Positions 63,778 through 64,000 of a stretch of DNA of 64,000 nucleotides are shown here, in pieces (the stretch's first letter is position 1; every line of letters begins with the position of its first letter). The position numbers and the translations under genes are program-made. The stretch covers positions 62,001 through 126,000 of the forward strand of contig NZ_QXFM01000113.1 in the NCBI RefSeq assembly GCF_003584015.1. The letters run 5' to 3'. The DNA comes from Aurantiacibacter xanthus. Lineage in GTDB: Bacteria; Pseudomonadota; Alphaproteobacteria; Sphingomonadales; Sphingomonadaceae. Under the pieces are notes generated by a model, which was not told the DNA's origin, ran no database searches, and was given only the letters and a program-made list of their open reading frames with translations.

Positions 63778-64000
63778 TCAATAGATGCGCGTGGTGATTG
63801 CGCCGTCCTCGTCCTGCACCGTTTCGATAAACCAACGCTCGCCGCCTTCGAGCGCCAGCGCCGTCAGCTTGCCGCTGGCATAGGCCCCGGTGTCGACCCC
63901 GATGCGGTTGGCGCGCACCACGGGATCAGCGACAATGGTGTGCCCGTGCACCACCACGAAACCGAACGGCTCCTCGTGACTGAGAAACGGCTCGCGAATC
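63778..64000 (-). CDS. Metallophosphoesterase (serine/threonine protein phosphatase-like), 5' truncated
   Basis: C-terminal 73 residues of a calcineurin-like phosphoesterase; the start lies beyond the window. The His-rich metal motif VVVHGHTIVADP and RIGVDTGAYASGKLTALALE match the bacterial PrpA/PP1-like and Ap4A-hydrolase-like family. Convergent with rnpB, 20 bases apart. Confidence 0.85.
   Translation of the reverse strand, partial: IREPFLSHEEPFGFVVVHGHTIVADPVVRANRIGVDTGAYASGKLTALALEGGERWFIETVQDEDGAITTRIY

Overview
The window is a GC-rich chromosomal segment of an alphaproteobacterium, most probably of the order Sphingomonadales, family Erythrobacteraceae (Erythrobacter, Porphyrobacter or Qipengyuania-like). 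This is inferred from gene content and order: Tad pilus genes, a very large TonB-dependent receptor, ChpT (CckA-CtrA phosphorelay), an alphaproteobacterial Psd/PmtA phospholipid pair, an ATP12 chaperone, DUF3297, TIGR02186 beside TauE, and tig-clpP-clpX after tRNA-Leu. Dispersed palindromic repeats containing CTGAGCTTGTCGAAGG also fit sphingomonads. I see no CRISPR array, prophage, IS transposase or plasmid replication gene. Most of the segment is ordinary core chromosome, densely packed, with many ATGA-type stop/start overlaps.

Layout. 1-1545: end of a tad pilus operon (tadB, tadC). 1.6-6.5 kb: a self-regulated MarR gene, mtnP and a TonB receptor. 6.6-13.8 kb: clpB, then membrane-lipid genes (pmtA, an Mpo1-like protein, psd) interrupted by a GIY-YIG nuclease cassette and a membrane-anchored class III PLP enzyme. 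14-17.4 kb: an M16 double-domain protease and a small protein. 17.5-21.7 kb: trmL and gatC-gatA-gatB with a foreign-looking gene nested between gatA and gatB. 21.7-29 kb: DUF4153 protein, FKBP, rpsU, Crp/Fnr-DUF4242, then fluC-rluC-HAD-TM protein-ATP12. 29.2-32.8 kb: an MCE/Mla-type lipid ABC transporter. 32.9-38.4 kb: valS, queE and a MATE exporter. 38.4-44.6 kb: HerA-like ATPase, TIGR02186/TauE and an NfrA/NfrB-like glycan module. 44.7-51.8 kb: nhaA, a lipoprotein, DUF3297, tRNA-Leu and tig-clpP-clpX. 52-58.2 kb: SDR, sterol desaturase family, GFA, MarR, CDF transporter, mtgA and an M20 amidohydrolase. 58.3-64 kb: rpoH, rluD, a GIY-YIG/JAMM fusion, chpT, an AmpD-type amidase, an AhpD-like protein, rnpB and the end of a metallophosphatase.

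Functional threads. Protein quality control is well represented (clpB, trigger factor, clpP, clpX, FKBP, rpoH), and clpB has a plausible sigma-32 promoter. Psd makes phosphatidylethanolamine and PmtA can methylate it towards phosphatidylcholine, while the Mla-type transporter moves phospholipids between membranes.

The most unusual feature is a set of at least four palindromic repeat families. One family (core CTGAGCTTGTCGAAGG) has REPIN-like architecture and has entered functional sequences: in frame in valS, in the 5' end of rluD, in the linker that fuses a GIY-YIG nuclease to a JAMM protease, and in the P3 region of RNase P RNA. Both stand-alone-type GIY-YIG genes in the window sit directly against palindromic repeats, which raises the hypothesis of a GIY-YIG-associated repeat-mobility system analogous to RAYT/REP.
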